The notes under the pieces: model-generated | What the model was told of the DNA's origin: nothing | Seen by the model: only the letters and a program-made list of their open reading frames with translations | Database searches by the model: none | Program-made: the position numbers and the translations under genes | Shown here: positions 1 to 8,863 of the stretch, one piece after another | Layout: each line of letters opens with the position of its first letter | How positions within the stretch are numbered: the first letter of the stretch is position 1 | Assembly: GCF_010501065.1 (NCBI RefSeq) | Contig: NZ_QVMM01000017.1 | Location: 1-64,000 of the forward strand | Length of the DNA stretch: 64,000 bases | Direction: 5' to 3' | DNA from: Dysgonomonas sp. 216 | Lineage (GTDB): Bacteria > Bacteroidota > Bacteroidia > Bacteroidales > Dysgonomonadaceae

Positions 1-101
1 GTAACACCGAAAGTTTTGTACCCGATGGTACAAATTGTGCCGAATTTGATACACAGGATGAATTAGAGGCGTACATCATCAAAAACAATCTGACTGAATG
101 A
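1..101 (+). CDS. 3' end of a prophage gene (partial)
   Basis: An open frame enters from the left edge (first full codon at position 3) and ends at a TGA at 99-101. It overlaps the next start as ATGA. Only about 32 residues are visible, ending in ELEAYIIKNNLTE. No family is recognisable. Its place just upstream of the lysis genes and its overlap with the next gene suggest a late prophage operon gene. Confidence 0.55.
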   Translation, partial: NTESFVPDGTNCAEFDTQDELEAYIIKNNLTE

Positions 102-373
102 AAAATAAAGTTGTTGCATTCTATCAGAAATACGCTGATAAAGTTGTGCATAAGGATGTTGGGGCGTGGCTGATCGCCCCGATATTTACTTGTGACTTAT
201 TTAGCCTTTGGTGGTGGATGTGGCTTACGATTGCTATTGTATTGCCTTTTGCGAACGAGCTGCGAGATAAATACAAAAAGAATGGTACAGGCTTTTCAAT
301 TCCTGATTTATTGGCAACGTATGCAGGGGAAATGAAGATGTTAGGGGTTTATCTGATCATGATATCAATATAA
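98..373 (+). CDS. small prophage membrane protein
   Basis: This encodes 91 aa. A hydrophobic stretch at about residues 24-52 (rich in W, L, I and F, including FSLWWWMWLTIAIVL) could form one or two membrane passes. The start overlaps the previous stop by four bases, which indicates translational coupling. It precedes a holin-like gene and an endolysin gene, so a role in lysis is possible but not shown. I do not recognise a family. Confidence 0.6.
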   Translation: MKNKVVAFYQKYADKVVHKDVGAWLIAPIFTCDLFSLWWWMWLTIAIVLPFANELRDKYKKNGTGFSIPDLLATYAGEMKMLGVYLIMISI

Positions 374-454
374 AAACCTCCCGACTCTCTCAAGATGCTA
401 CCAACATTCGAATTCAGCTTTAGCATCCAAGCCAATAGGCAAAGTTAAAATAAA

Positions 455-898
455 ATGATTGAGATACATAATAATGTTTACGTAATGACATATACTGATT
501 ATTTCCTGCTTGGATTGAATGAGTTTTTTGTATGGGCAAAATGGTTACTACTGTTAGCTGCAATACTTACAGTAGCCGACCTTGTTTTTGGTGTTAGGGC
601 AGCCAAACACCGAGGCGAAGTTATACGAAAATCGAGGGCATTGAAGCGAACCCTTAATAAAATAAGCAGCTATGTTCTTTGGATAATTCTTGCTTACATT
701 TTCGGTAACGCTTTTGGAAAACCATTCGGCATAGAATTATTGCCATTAATCCTGCTTCTTGTGATTTACGGCGTGGAATTAGAAAGTATATTCTCGAACT
801 ATTTCGAAGCTAAAGGAATGAAAGTAAAGATAAACATATTTAAGCTGTTCAGTAAAAAAACAGATATAATAGAAATTGAAGAAAAGGATGGTAACTAA
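455..898 (+). CDS. phage holin family protein
   Basis: This encodes 147 aa with three to four predicted membrane segments at about residues 25-48, 73-90 and 93-112. A basic loop (KHRGEVIRKSRALKR) lies between the first and second, and the C-terminus is charged. That pattern, and its position directly before an endolysin, fits the holins of Bacteroidetes phages, which make inner-membrane lesions at lysis. It overlaps the next gene if the TTG or ATG starts near 876-888 are used. The family call rests on topology and context, since no diagnostic motif is visible. Confidence 0.6.
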   Translation: MIEIHNNVYVMTYTDYFLLGLNEFFVWAKWLLLLAAILTVADLVFGVRAAKHRGEVIRKSRALKRTLNKISSYVLWIILAYIFGNAFGKPFGIELLPLILLLVIYGVELESIFSNYFEAKGMKVKINIFKLFSKKTDIIEIEEKDGN

Positions 899-1433
899 AC
901 AAGAGCAAATAAATTTTGTAAAGCAGATTTATCCGGCAGCTAAAAGACTACATGATAATGATTCTGAAAATACTCTTAATCCTCTTTTTGTAACGGCTCA
1001 GGCTGCACTTGAAACAGGATGGAAAATAAGAGGTATTGATAATAATATATTCGGAATCACAGTCGGAAGTTCGTGGAAAGGAGATCGAAAACTGGTTCAG
1101 ACTACTGAAATATTTTCAAGACCAAATGTAACATTCAAAGCACCTGAAGAGGTATTATCAGTTGTTCCTATTGGCAATGGTAAGTACAGGTACTCAGTAA
1201 AACGTTTCTTCCGAGTTTATGACAGCTTGGAGGATTGTTTGTCTGATCATCTTTCTCTATTGAAGAAACCGATGTATGCGGACGCATGGGCTTATAAGGA
1301 TGATCCTATAGAATATGCAAAGCGACTGGTGGATGATACCGGTGCTAAATATGCAACTGATCCGAACTATGCTAAGACAATGGCATCTGTTATAAAAATG
1401 GTAGATAAAATTGTAAAAGATAATGGACTATGA
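888..1433 (+). CDS. phage endolysin, glucosaminidase (GH73-like) domain
   Basis: This encodes about 181 aa from ATG 888; an in-frame TTG at 876 would add four residues. The segment FVTAQAALETGWKIRG followed by NNIFGI is the GH73/FlgJ-type signature, with the catalytic Glu in ALETGW. The family cleaves between GlcNAc and MurNAc in peptidoglycan. There is no signal peptide, so it would depend on the upstream holin to reach the wall. The gene starts inside the end of the holin gene and overlaps the next start by four bases, a compact lysis cassette. Confidence 0.82.
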   Translation: MVTKQEQINFVKQIYPAAKRLHDNDSENTLNPLFVTAQAALETGWKIRGIDNNIFGITVGSSWKGDRKLVQTTEIFSRPNVTFKAPEEVLSVVPIGNGKYRYSVKRFFRVYDSLEDCLSDHLSLLKKPMYADAWAYKDDPIEYAKRLVDDTGAKYATDPNYAKTMASVIKMVDKIVKDNGL

Positions 1434-2077
1434 GAAAGTATATATTGACTGCATTACTTTCTTTTACAGCCGGAAGTATTATTTTCTTCTTGGTGGGAAG
1501 ATCTAGTATAAAAATCGGAACAGAAGTTCATTATGTTCAGGGTGAGACTATATCAGGATCAGTAAGTAATAATCAGTTTGAACCCGTAAAGGAAGAAAAA
1601 CCTGACAAACCTCTGTTACCAACAAAAGAAATAGAGGTACAATACAGGGATACGGGAAGCATAAGGACAATAACCGATATAAAATATGTATATCAGGTTG
1701 TAGATACTGCAGCTATCATTGAGGACTACATACTAAAACGCTCTTATATTCTTACTGCATTCGATAACAAGGAACATGGTAAATTGCTATTATATCCAAC
1801 AGTTCAGTATAACAAGTTAACAGGCATGGATTATTCATTCACTCCTATGCAGAAACAAAAGAATACTTACCTGCAAAAAGTGTGGCAGCCTTTTATATCA
1901 GGATCTTATTCTACTTTGGATTATGTCGGATTAGGTGGAGGTGTATTCTATCACAATTTGGGATTCGAATACCAATATAATATTGACATAAGGAATAAAC
2001 CGATAGTAATACCTGTTGTGGATGATTATTTCAAGAGAGGAAACTACCATTGGTTTAGCGGTAAGTACAAATTTTAA
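1430..2077 (+). CDS. membrane-anchored phage protein, possible spanin-like (DUF6808-like)
   Basis: This encodes 215 aa with an N-terminal membrane anchor at about residues 5-24 and an acidic/proline linker (EEKPDKPLLP). The predicted beta-rich periplasmic part has glycine-rich strands near residues 150-175 and ends in F. Sitting directly after holin and endolysin, overlapping the endolysin stop, is the usual place for a spanin. Similar Bacteroides phage proteins are, from memory, called DUF6808. The spanin role is inferred only from position and topology. Confidence 0.5.
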   Translation: MRKYILTALLSFTAGSIIFFLVGRSSIKIGTEVHYVQGETISGSVSNNQFEPVKEEKPDKPLLPTKEIEVQYRDTGSIRTITDIKYVYQVVDTAAIIEDYILKRSYILTAFDNKEHGKLLLYPTVQYNKLTGMDYSFTPMQKQKNTYLQKVWQPFISGSYSTLDYVGLGGGVFYHNLGFEYQYNIDIRNKPIVIPVVDDYFKRGNYHWFSGKYKF

Positions 2078-2080
2078 GGT

Positions 2081-4186
2081 TTGATTGATGCTCAGTACAT
2101 AATACAAGAGAACGCCCAAAAACATAAACGAATAAATAAGCCTTATGATCCATTGACAGGGGAAGGTAGCGTGGGCGAAAGGGTGTGTCTGAAGATAAAG
2201 GACGCACCCTTACCTTTAATGTATCTTCCTGAACCAATGATGAATGAAGAGGTATGTAAGCTGCTGAATAAACATGGATCGATAGCAAAACTTTATCAAT
2301 CTCAAAAACAAGAACTTACAGAGGAAGAGTATATTTTCTTTTGGATAAACTTTTGTGAACTCCGCAAAAAATATGATTTTGAGTTCTATGCTTATATGTA
2401 CCAAACAATAGAGGATGGTGATACAGCAGAGGATATACCATTTAAACAAAAGCGAGGTCAGCGTAAGTTCCTTGAGGTGTTGGAAGAAATGCGACTGGCA
2501 GGTGAACCGATCAGGGCAATAGTTCTTAAAGCCCGACAAATGGGATTATCTACAGAAGCTCAGTTGTACATGGAGTGGATACAATCGGAACACATGATGA
2601 GTTGGCATAGTGTTATCTGTGCCCATGTAAAAGATAGTGCTACCAACATTCGTGCAATGTATGACAAGGTTATTGAATGTAAGCCTCCTGTTAATGGAAT
2701 AAAACATACCATTACTCCATTTAAGAATACGCAAAATATTAAATATATTCCTGAGAGAAAATGCCGTATCACTATCGGATCTGCCGAAAAGCCTGAGTCT
2801 GTTCGTGGACAAAACCCTAAACTGGCACACTTTTCGGAGGTTGCATTCTACCCGGATACTCCCAAGAAAACTACAGCCCAACTGATAGGTAGTATTGTAG
2901 GATCAATGAAGCTGATACCATTAACCGTACAAATATATGAAAGTACGGCAAATGGAGTCGGTGATTATTTTCATACGCAATGGGAAAAAGCCAAGAAAGG
3001 TGAGACTGTTTTCAGACCAGTATTCCTAGCATGGTATTATGATGAAAGATATTCTACACCAATAGAGAAAGGATTCTATTATAACCATAGTGGTAAGCGA
3101 GAAAAAGGTGATGTGATAGACTTTATCCTGTCGATGGATGAATATGAGCGTAACCTGTTTGCCAACCATCCTGATTGTACGTTAGAGAATATCCATTGGT
3201 ACAGGCGTAAGAAAGCTGAAATGGCTACCGATGAACTGATGATGCAGGAATATCCTTCGGATGATATTGAAGCATTCCAAGATTCAGGGCTTCCGGCATT
3301 CCGATCAGCACATATCGAGGCTATGAGAGCCGATTGTATGACTCCTATTGCTATCGGTGACCTTGAGGGTGATTATTCTCCGATGATAGCCAAAATGCAA
3401 AACAGTAAGCGAAAGGATATTCTATCCAATATCCGTTTCGTGGAGGACAGGGAGGCATTGGCAGCTTTATCGGGTAGTGATCCGAAAACAATACAGCGTA
3501 AAGAAAAGAACAGGCTCAGGATATGGGCATTTCCTGAAACGGAAATAAAGGTATCTAACAGGTACGTGGTTATATTTGATCCACAGAAAGGTATATCGGA
3601 TAAAGCGGACTTTGGTGTGATAACCGTTATTGACCGATACTGGATGATGTATGGAGGCAAACCTGAGATAGTGGCTGAATGGAGAGGACAGATAGATAAG
3701 GATATTACCATTTGGATAGCAGCTCAGATAGCCAAGTTCTATAACAATGCTTTACTGGTAGTGGAAAGTAATACATACGACACAGACATCAAAGAGGATG
3801 ATAACGAATTTATCTTCGATACTATTGCCGAGTATTATGATAACCTGTACAGCCGTACTCCTGCCGATCAGATAAAAGAGGGCATTCCTGCCAAATATGG
3901 TTTCAATACAAACAGAAGCACGAAACCGATGGTTATTGCCAACTATGTAGTGATGTTGCGGGAGAAAGGATATGTGGAACGCAATGGTGCTGCATTGGAT
4001 GAGGCTCGTGTATATGAACAGAAGCAAAATGGATCGTTCGGTGCTAAAGATGGTAAGCACGATGATATTCTTATGACTCGCATGATCGGGTGTTATATCT
4101 GTTATGAGTTGCCAATACCGATGATTATTACTGAAAATACATCGAATCGCAGCAGTAGAGCAATGGTTGGGGAAAGTAGTTTTTAA
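2081..4186 (+). CDS. phage terminase large subunit
   Basis: This encodes 701 aa, a normal length for TerL. The N-terminal ATPase part has a Walker-A-like element (KARQMGLST, about residue 148) and the conserved ESTANGVGDYFH region. The C-terminal part has the RNase H-fold nuclease signature FDPQKGISDKADFG (about residue 500) with its Asp. It packages phage DNA into proheads and cuts concatemers. The start is TTG 2081, because the upstream segment (YDPLTGEGSVGER) resembles conserved terminase N-termini; the first internal ATG (2219) would remove it. No small terminase is visible next to it. Confidence 0.9.
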   Translation: MIDAQYIIQENAQKHKRINKPYDPLTGEGSVGERVCLKIKDAPLPLMYLPEPMMNEEVCKLLNKHGSIAKLYQSQKQELTEEEYIFFWINFCELRKKYDFEFYAYMYQTIEDGDTAEDIPFKQKRGQRKFLEVLEEMRLAGEPIRAIVLKARQMGLSTEAQLYMEWIQSEHMMSWHSVICAHVKDSATNIRAMYDKVIECKPPVNGIKHTITPFKNTQNIKYIPERKCRITIGSAEKPESVRGQNPKLAHFSEVAFYPDTPKKTTAQLIGSIVGSMKLIPLTVQIYESTANGVGDYFHTQWEKAKKGETVFRPVFLAWYYDERYSTPIEKGFYYNHSGKREKGDVIDFILSMDEYERNLFANHPDCTLENIHWYRRKKAEMATDELMMQEYPSDDIEAFQDSGLPAFRSAHIEAMRADCMTPIAIGDLEGDYSPMIAKMQNSKRKDILSNIRFVEDREALAALSGSDPKTIQRKEKNRLRIWAFPETEIKVSNRYVVIFDPQKGISDKADFGVITVIDRYWMMYGGKPEIVAEWRGQIDKDITIWIAAQIAKFYNNALLVVESNTYDTDIKEDDNEFIFDTIAEYYDNLYSRTPADQIKEGIPAKYGFNTNRSTKPMVIANYVVMLREKGYVERNGAALDEARVYEQKQNGSFGAKDGKHDDILMTRMIGCYICYELPIPMIITENTSNRSSRAMVGESSF

Positions 4187-4272
4187 TGTATAGAAAACAA
4201 CTAAGCCAATAAACCGATAATTGAATATGCCAATGCCTATATTCGCAGAGTATTACAAAAATAAATAGCAAT

Positions 4273-4659
4273 ATGTCCGTAATTAGCATAGTACGTTCCG
4301 ACCTCAGAGATTTAAAAGTATTTCTATATAACTGGTTTGCCTATCGTAGACAATCGTTCAAGATGAGCCTAGCTATGAAAATGGCTGATATAAAACAAAA
4401 GGCTTGGAACAAACAGTATCATGTGGTTTTATTGGAACTACCGTCAGAAGATAAACTGGTAACGATAAACCGGGAGGATTTTTTCAGATTTCAGAGAAAG
4501 AAATGGCTACCAAAGCATCTTAAATGGACTGACTTCTTGAGATCATCCGCTTTTTACTCTACTCCATTGAGCCGGAACAATAAGGTGAGTATGAAGGATC
4601 GTAAAGCTGCTAAGGAAAAGTATATGAAGTATGCGAAGAAATATATGAAACAATTTTGA
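4273..4659 (+). CDS. prophage hypothetical protein, basic
   Basis: This encodes 128 aa, strongly basic, with many Lys and Arg and a C-terminus of repeated KYMK units. There is no signal peptide or membrane segment. It follows the terminase in the same direction after an 86-bp gap. The protein looks able to bind nucleic acid, but no fold is recognisable, so I assign no function. Confidence 0.6.
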   Translation: MSVISIVRSDLRDLKVFLYNWFAYRRQSFKMSLAMKMADIKQKAWNKQYHVVLLELPSEDKLVTINREDFFRFQRKKWLPKHLKWTDFLRSSAFYSTPLSRNNKVSMKDRKAAKEKYMKYAKKYMKQF

Positions 4660-4732
4660 TTAGTGTTTTTTATAGTATTAGATTTTAAGGTTTGTATGGA
4701 TAGGGTTTGTCGGGATGACAAGCTCTATTTTT

Positions 4733-5155
4733 TTACCATTTATCGAATCCCCATTTTCTTAAATATTTGGATAGCATAATTTTCTTCGCATTCATCCCTT
4801 TTATTATATTCTCAAAGGCTTGAATCATCATAAATATGCCTGCTATTGTAAGCAATAAATTATCTGTATCAACCAATAAGTTTATATCGAAATGCTTGCT
4901 TATATATGGATTTATAGCACAAATAATACCAAGTAACAACTCGAATACCCCAAATGTTATTTTTCTTTTATGTTTGACAAAGAATAACATAACAGCAATA
5001 ATGAATATGAAAACAAGAGTAAGTATTTTTGGAGAAGTCAGTATTTCGTACATTGTATAAATTGTAAATGCGAGTAGAGCTATAATTATTATAATAGCAA
5101 TCGAAATAGATTTAATTTTATCTTTCATTAGTATATTGTTAAAGTTCGGAATCAA
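4733..5155 (-). CDS. small multipass membrane protein, prophage cargo
   Basis: This encodes 140 aa with four predicted membrane helices (about residues 15-37, 40-60, 67-84 and 92-110) and a basic C-terminal tail. It reads against the terminase operon and is very AT-rich. It sits beside a lipoprotein gene of opposite strand, so this pair looks like cargo (moron) genes that could be expressed from the lysogen. The family is not recognised. Confidence 0.6.
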   Translation of the reverse strand: MIPNFNNILMKDKIKSISIAIIIIIALLAFTIYTMYEILTSPKILTLVFIFIIAVMLFFVKHKRKITFGVFELLLGIICAINPYISKHFDINLLVDTDNLLLTIAGIFMMIQAFENIIKGMNAKKIMLSKYLRKWGFDKW

Positions 5156-5214
5156 AGATATACTTAATAAAATAAATATTGTTTACATTTGAGCGTGATT
5201 AAACTTAGAGTTTT

Positions 5215-5730
5215 ATGAAAAAAATATTATACATGCTTTTGTTTGCTGTGCTGTTTGCAGCTTGCTCAGATGATGATAGTGATAGCAGAGGCGGCAATGG
5301 TAACAGATATGGCGTAAAAACAGATCCTTTACTTGTAGGTAATTGGAAAGTAGAGTATTCAAAAACAATAATGCCTGCCTATTGGAGAGACGGGGTATTA
5401 GATTATGACACGAACGCTGCTATTACAGAATATTTAGGGAATTGGGGGACTGCACCTAATATACCTATTGAATCTAGTATGTTTGGAAATAAAGAATTTA
5501 AAATTGAAATACAAACAAGCAATACGATAATTATTCATCAAGTTGGCAATCCCATAACTCGCTCCTTTTATAGTATAAAGGATGGTTTTATTACCCATAT
5601 AGTTAACCGAGAACCTATAAATGTATACCGATATTATTTTGAAGAGGAACAACTTGTTATAGAAGTAATGTTGACCGGACGGCTAGGAGGCAGATATACT
5701 ATATCAAGATACTCAAAAATAGAAGAATGA
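5215..5730 (+). CDS. putative lipoprotein, prophage cargo
   Basis: This encodes 171 aa. The N-terminus MKKILYMLLFAVLFAAC ends in a lipobox Cys at residue 17 and is followed by an acidic Ser/Asp/Gly-rich linker (SDDDSDSRGGNGN), a Bacteroidetes surface-lipoprotein export type of signal. The mature part looks beta-rich, like small lipocalin-like domains, but no family is certain. A strong terminator follows immediately. Standing alone with its own terminator inside a prophage suggests a gene that alters the host envelope. Confidence 0.7.
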   Translation: MKKILYMLLFAVLFAACSDDDSDSRGGNGNRYGVKTDPLLVGNWKVEYSKTIMPAYWRDGVLDYDTNAAITEYLGNWGTAPNIPIESSMFGNKEFKIEIQTSNTIIIHQVGNPITRSFYSIKDGFITHIVNREPINVYRYYFEEEQLVIEVMLTGRLGGRYTISRYSKIEE

Positions 5731-5765
5731 ATAAAGGAGCGAAGATTTCGCTCCTTTATATTTTA
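5731..5765 (+). terminator. rho-independent terminator after the lipoprotein gene
   Basis: A perfect 13-bp stem (5731-5743 pairing with 5747-5759) closes a 3-nt loop, followed by TATTTT. It begins one base after the stop codon. It may also stop leftward transcription from 8433. Confidence 0.85.
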
Positions 5766-5784
5766 ACAAGACCTTAATTTATTA

Positions 5785-8433
5785 TTACCTCATTTTTGAA
5801 TTATCGTATTCTTGTTTTATTTGTGTGTCCAAAAAATTGATTCTGCTGCTTTCGTCTACCATGCCTGCAAACGAAAAAATAAACTGCCGGAACTTACTTG
5901 AAGCGAACAATCCCATATCGTAATCGCTTCTGTTACATGGATTGGTAGTTAGCCCCCTTAATGCAGGAAAATTAACGCCATCGTTAGAATGATGAGCCAT
6001 TATTACTGATTTTTTATTTTCGGTTATATTCTGAATATCTACCAATAAAGCCCTGAGTATAATGCGTTCAAGATTTTTTATATCTAAAGAACCAAATATA
6101 AGTGGACGCAACACTATACTTATATGAACATATTTATTATTAGACACTTCATAGTCTTTTAATATATTGTTACCTATAACCAATAATTTAGGAAATACAT
6201 TTTCGACTGTAATATCTATTTGTTCCGTTGATTTGTAGAACGATTTACTGGCTAAATTTAATACATAATTATATGGTGAATCCCTGTCGGAAATTATAAT
6301 TTCAGATTCATAAGGGTTGTAAATTATGTTCTCTATTCCTTTTAAGTACTCCTTAAAAGATTTATCATTGAATAGATATATCACATCTTTACATTGGGCG
6401 TCAGGTAACTCCATGTTTATATGCAGATAGTCCGACTCTAATTGTGGTGATATAAACTCAACAGACTGCCCGTTTATAATTTGTAAGCCACGTTGGGATG
6501 TAAACACAACACCGAATGGAGTGGAACACACAACCGATGTTGTAGGGGCTTCGGGGTGTGTTGGTGCAGAAATAGAAGAATATACTACCTCGTTACTGCC
6601 AACGTTCAGATTCCATATTCCTTGAGATGTGAATACATATAATGGGAATTGTCCGTAATTACGATCAGACACATTCATTGTATTGGTAGCCATTGCCAAG
6701 ACAGTCCCGTTACTTACCAAATAGGTATTAGCATTAGGGAATCGTAAAGGATTAGAAAGCTCTGATACTTTTATTTTATTGGGTTCTTGAATTGTCGCTA
6801 CTTTACTAATATCGGGTTCTGTAACTTGAACGGATACGTTATCTGATATAATAGGTTTTAATCCATCATTAATAAAGTAAGCTAAGTTCATGAACTTGTG
6901 TGCAGTAAGATTAAATTTAGCAACCTGATAGTAATTATCATCTTCGGCTAGCATGTATATTATTAACCTTTTTGCACGGGGATCGGGATAGGATATAAAT
7001 GCGGACATGAACAATTTATAGAAGCCTGTGCTATCATCTTCAGTATACGATTTATATACCCTCTCTGTTGAGTATCCTGTTGCTATTTCAACCTCAATAA
7101 TTAAACGCTTCCACTTTTGAAACGGGGCATCGATATATTTATATCCGTTATAGTCTCCGCTCCTGCTATCTTTTGTGTTATACCATTGAAATTGTCGTGG
7201 ATCAAATCCATTAAAAAAGGTTGTTTTTATGTCAGCTATATGTAACCTGTTGTTGTATGCATAACTAACTTTTGATCCGTATTTGTGATTGGATAGATTA
7301 TCATCGGACATTACTTCCTGATAAATAAGATTATCCATTTTAGTTAGTTCTTTATCTTTAGAAGGGAATATGTCAGGATTTGATAAATCAACATTAGCAA
7401 CTCCTAAATCAAAGCTTTTAGCATAATAAAATGTTGAGCTTTCTTCTATACTCCTAAAGGCATCGGATGATATTTCTTTTATTAAATTGAAGGCTAAAGT
7501 TGAGACAGTATCATTGGTTGGCATATCTTTTCGTATATTCTCAATGTTTGATACTCCTAAAGGCGCAGATACAAACATATCTACAGAAGTTATAATGTCT
7601 TTCCATTTTTCCCAATCGGGGAACGCAAAATTGTAATTTAATGTTGCACGATATCCTCCTACAAAAATTTCTGAATCACCGGTTAATCTTCCTCCCGAAA
7701 ATTTATAAATTATATTTTTCGCCCTTATTATGTAATTAGTAGGCATAAATAAAATTGGTGCAGAATGTTTAACCAATGTACCATCGAATAACCTGAATGC
7801 ATATCTTATAAGACATGCATCAAAAAACATCCATCCATAACCTTTATGTTCAATACCACTTGAACCAGTCCATCCATTGACTAATTTATTCATTCCAATG
7901 TTAACCAATCCTTTAGTCGCATCAATAAATGAGTCTTTTGTTATTGTTCCACTTCCATACTCATCATCGAATCTAAACCAATGAGTCTGTCCTCTGCTTG
8001 TGACAGGCATCGATCCTATCATAATTGGAGGTAATTCGGGAATTTCTCCTAAAAACCTATATTCGGAGTTATGATAGAATAGGTAGAATACATTATCTTC
8101 GGTAACAAGAGAAATAGTATTACCTGTCTGTTGTATACTGTGTATTTTATCCTGAATGTTTTCTTGTATAAGTTTAGGTTTATCACTGCGTATATCCCAA
8201 TATACCGAAGAGGTTTCTTCGTTATTTACAACTCCTATCCAGTTCTTATAGTCATTGTTTTGATGTACGAAAACAATGCTATACTTCTGTGATAGTTCCT
8301 GCACAATTTTACGTGGTGCTACCGGATGTAATGCTCCGTTTTTGGAGCGTAGGTTTACGAGTGAATAACAATCTCCATCGCTGTATGTTGATGTTGTTGT
8401 TATTCCATTAATGGGTGTTTGGATTCTAGCCAT
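5785..8433 (-). CDS. large phage structural protein, possible tail/neck stabilisation protein
   Basis: This encodes 882 aa with no signal peptide and alternating hydrophobic, beta-rich sequence throughout. Segments such as LYVFTSQGIWNLNVG and GVVFTSQRGLQIINGQ resemble the strand patterns of beta-propeller tail-tube or stabilisation proteins (T7 gp12 or P22 gp10 types, also common in crAss-like phages). It opens with MARIQTPINGITTTSTYSDG, a plain cytoplasmic virion-type start. It reads toward the cargo genes, 8 bp from the small gene at its 5' side. The structural assignment is by strand pattern only and could be wrong. Confidence 0.45.
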   Translation of the reverse strand: MARIQTPINGITTTSTYSDGDCYSLVNLRSKNGALHPVAPRKIVQELSQKYSIVFVHQNNDYKNWIGVVNNEETSSVYWDIRSDKPKLIQENIQDKIHSIQQTGNTISLVTEDNVFYLFYHNSEYRFLGEIPELPPIMIGSMPVTSRGQTHWFRFDDEYGSGTITKDSFIDATKGLVNIGMNKLVNGWTGSSGIEHKGYGWMFFDACLIRYAFRLFDGTLVKHSAPILFMPTNYIIRAKNIIYKFSGGRLTGDSEIFVGGYRATLNYNFAFPDWEKWKDIITSVDMFVSAPLGVSNIENIRKDMPTNDTVSTLAFNLIKEISSDAFRSIEESSTFYYAKSFDLGVANVDLSNPDIFPSKDKELTKMDNLIYQEVMSDDNLSNHKYGSKVSYAYNNRLHIADIKTTFFNGFDPRQFQWYNTKDSRSGDYNGYKYIDAPFQKWKRLIIEVEIATGYSTERVYKSYTEDDSTGFYKLFMSAFISYPDPRAKRLIIYMLAEDDNYYQVAKFNLTAHKFMNLAYFINDGLKPIISDNVSVQVTEPDISKVATIQEPNKIKVSELSNPLRFPNANTYLVSNGTVLAMATNTMNVSDRNYGQFPLYVFTSQGIWNLNVGSNEVVYSSISAPTHPEAPTTSVVCSTPFGVVFTSQRGLQIINGQSVEFISPQLESDYLHINMELPDAQCKDVIYLFNDKSFKEYLKGIENIIYNPYESEIIISDRDSPYNYVLNLASKSFYKSTEQIDITVENVFPKLLVIGNNILKDYEVSNNKYVHISIVLRPLIFGSLDIKNLERIILRALLVDIQNITENKKSVIMAHHSNDGVNFPALRGLTTNPCNRSDYDMGLFASSKFRQFIFSFAGMVDESSRINFLDTQIKQEYDNSKMR

Positions 8434-8441
8434 ACTGTAAA

Positions 8442-8732
8442 TTAGTTGGTTTGTTTTTGATTATAAAATGATTTAATAAGTTCTTTGTACTGCTCAACTA
8501 GCGGATGATTTGTTTCTATGAGGTTTCTGATTGTCCTGATCCCGCTTAGTATAGTTTCGGGTTTACGCCCATCCAGTTGTGATATTTTTCGATAACCTTT
8601 TCCATTTTTATAGAGATATAACCAATATAGTTCTCTAGCAATGGCAATACTCTCTTTTCTTGACCTTCCTTTTATTTCATCTTCGGGAATACCTACCTTT
8701 TGTGAAAATTCAGCTAATGACATTTGCTCCAT
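8442..8732 (-). CDS. stand-alone DnaA domain IV-like DNA-binding protein
   Basis: This encodes 96 aa. The centre, from GRSRKESIAIARELYWLY to ETILSGIRTIRNLI, follows the layout of the DnaA C-terminal DnaA-box-binding domain: a basic helix, then an HTH, with HSTV-like positions replaced by PETI. There is no ATPase domain, so it cannot be a full initiator. It lies between the integrase and the 882-aa gene. It might bind a phage origin or regulate phage genes; that role is inferred. Confidence 0.6.
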   Translation of the reverse strand: MEQMSLAEFSQKVGIPEDEIKGRSRKESIAIARELYWLYLYKNGKGYRKISQLDGRKPETILSGIRTIRNLIETNHPLVEQYKELIKSFYNQKQTN

Positions 8733-8814
8733 AACTGCCTTGTGTTTTGATTAGTAAGACAATGATAAAACAAAAATCAGCCCATGTCAACAGGCTGATT
8801 TCAAGATGGAACAA

Positions 8815-8834
8815 TGTGGGAAAATGTGGGAAAA
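8815..8834. repeat. two tandem 10-bp TGTGGGAAAA repeats (integrase arm-type candidate)
   Basis: Two perfect copies of TGTGGGAAAA sit head to tail just downstream of the integrase stop. Related copies occur on the other side of the integrase gene at 10142-10171. Paired arrays around an integrase gene fit arm-type binding sites. Confidence 0.6.
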
Positions 8835-8863
8835 GGAATATATGATTATTTACGGATTATTAA

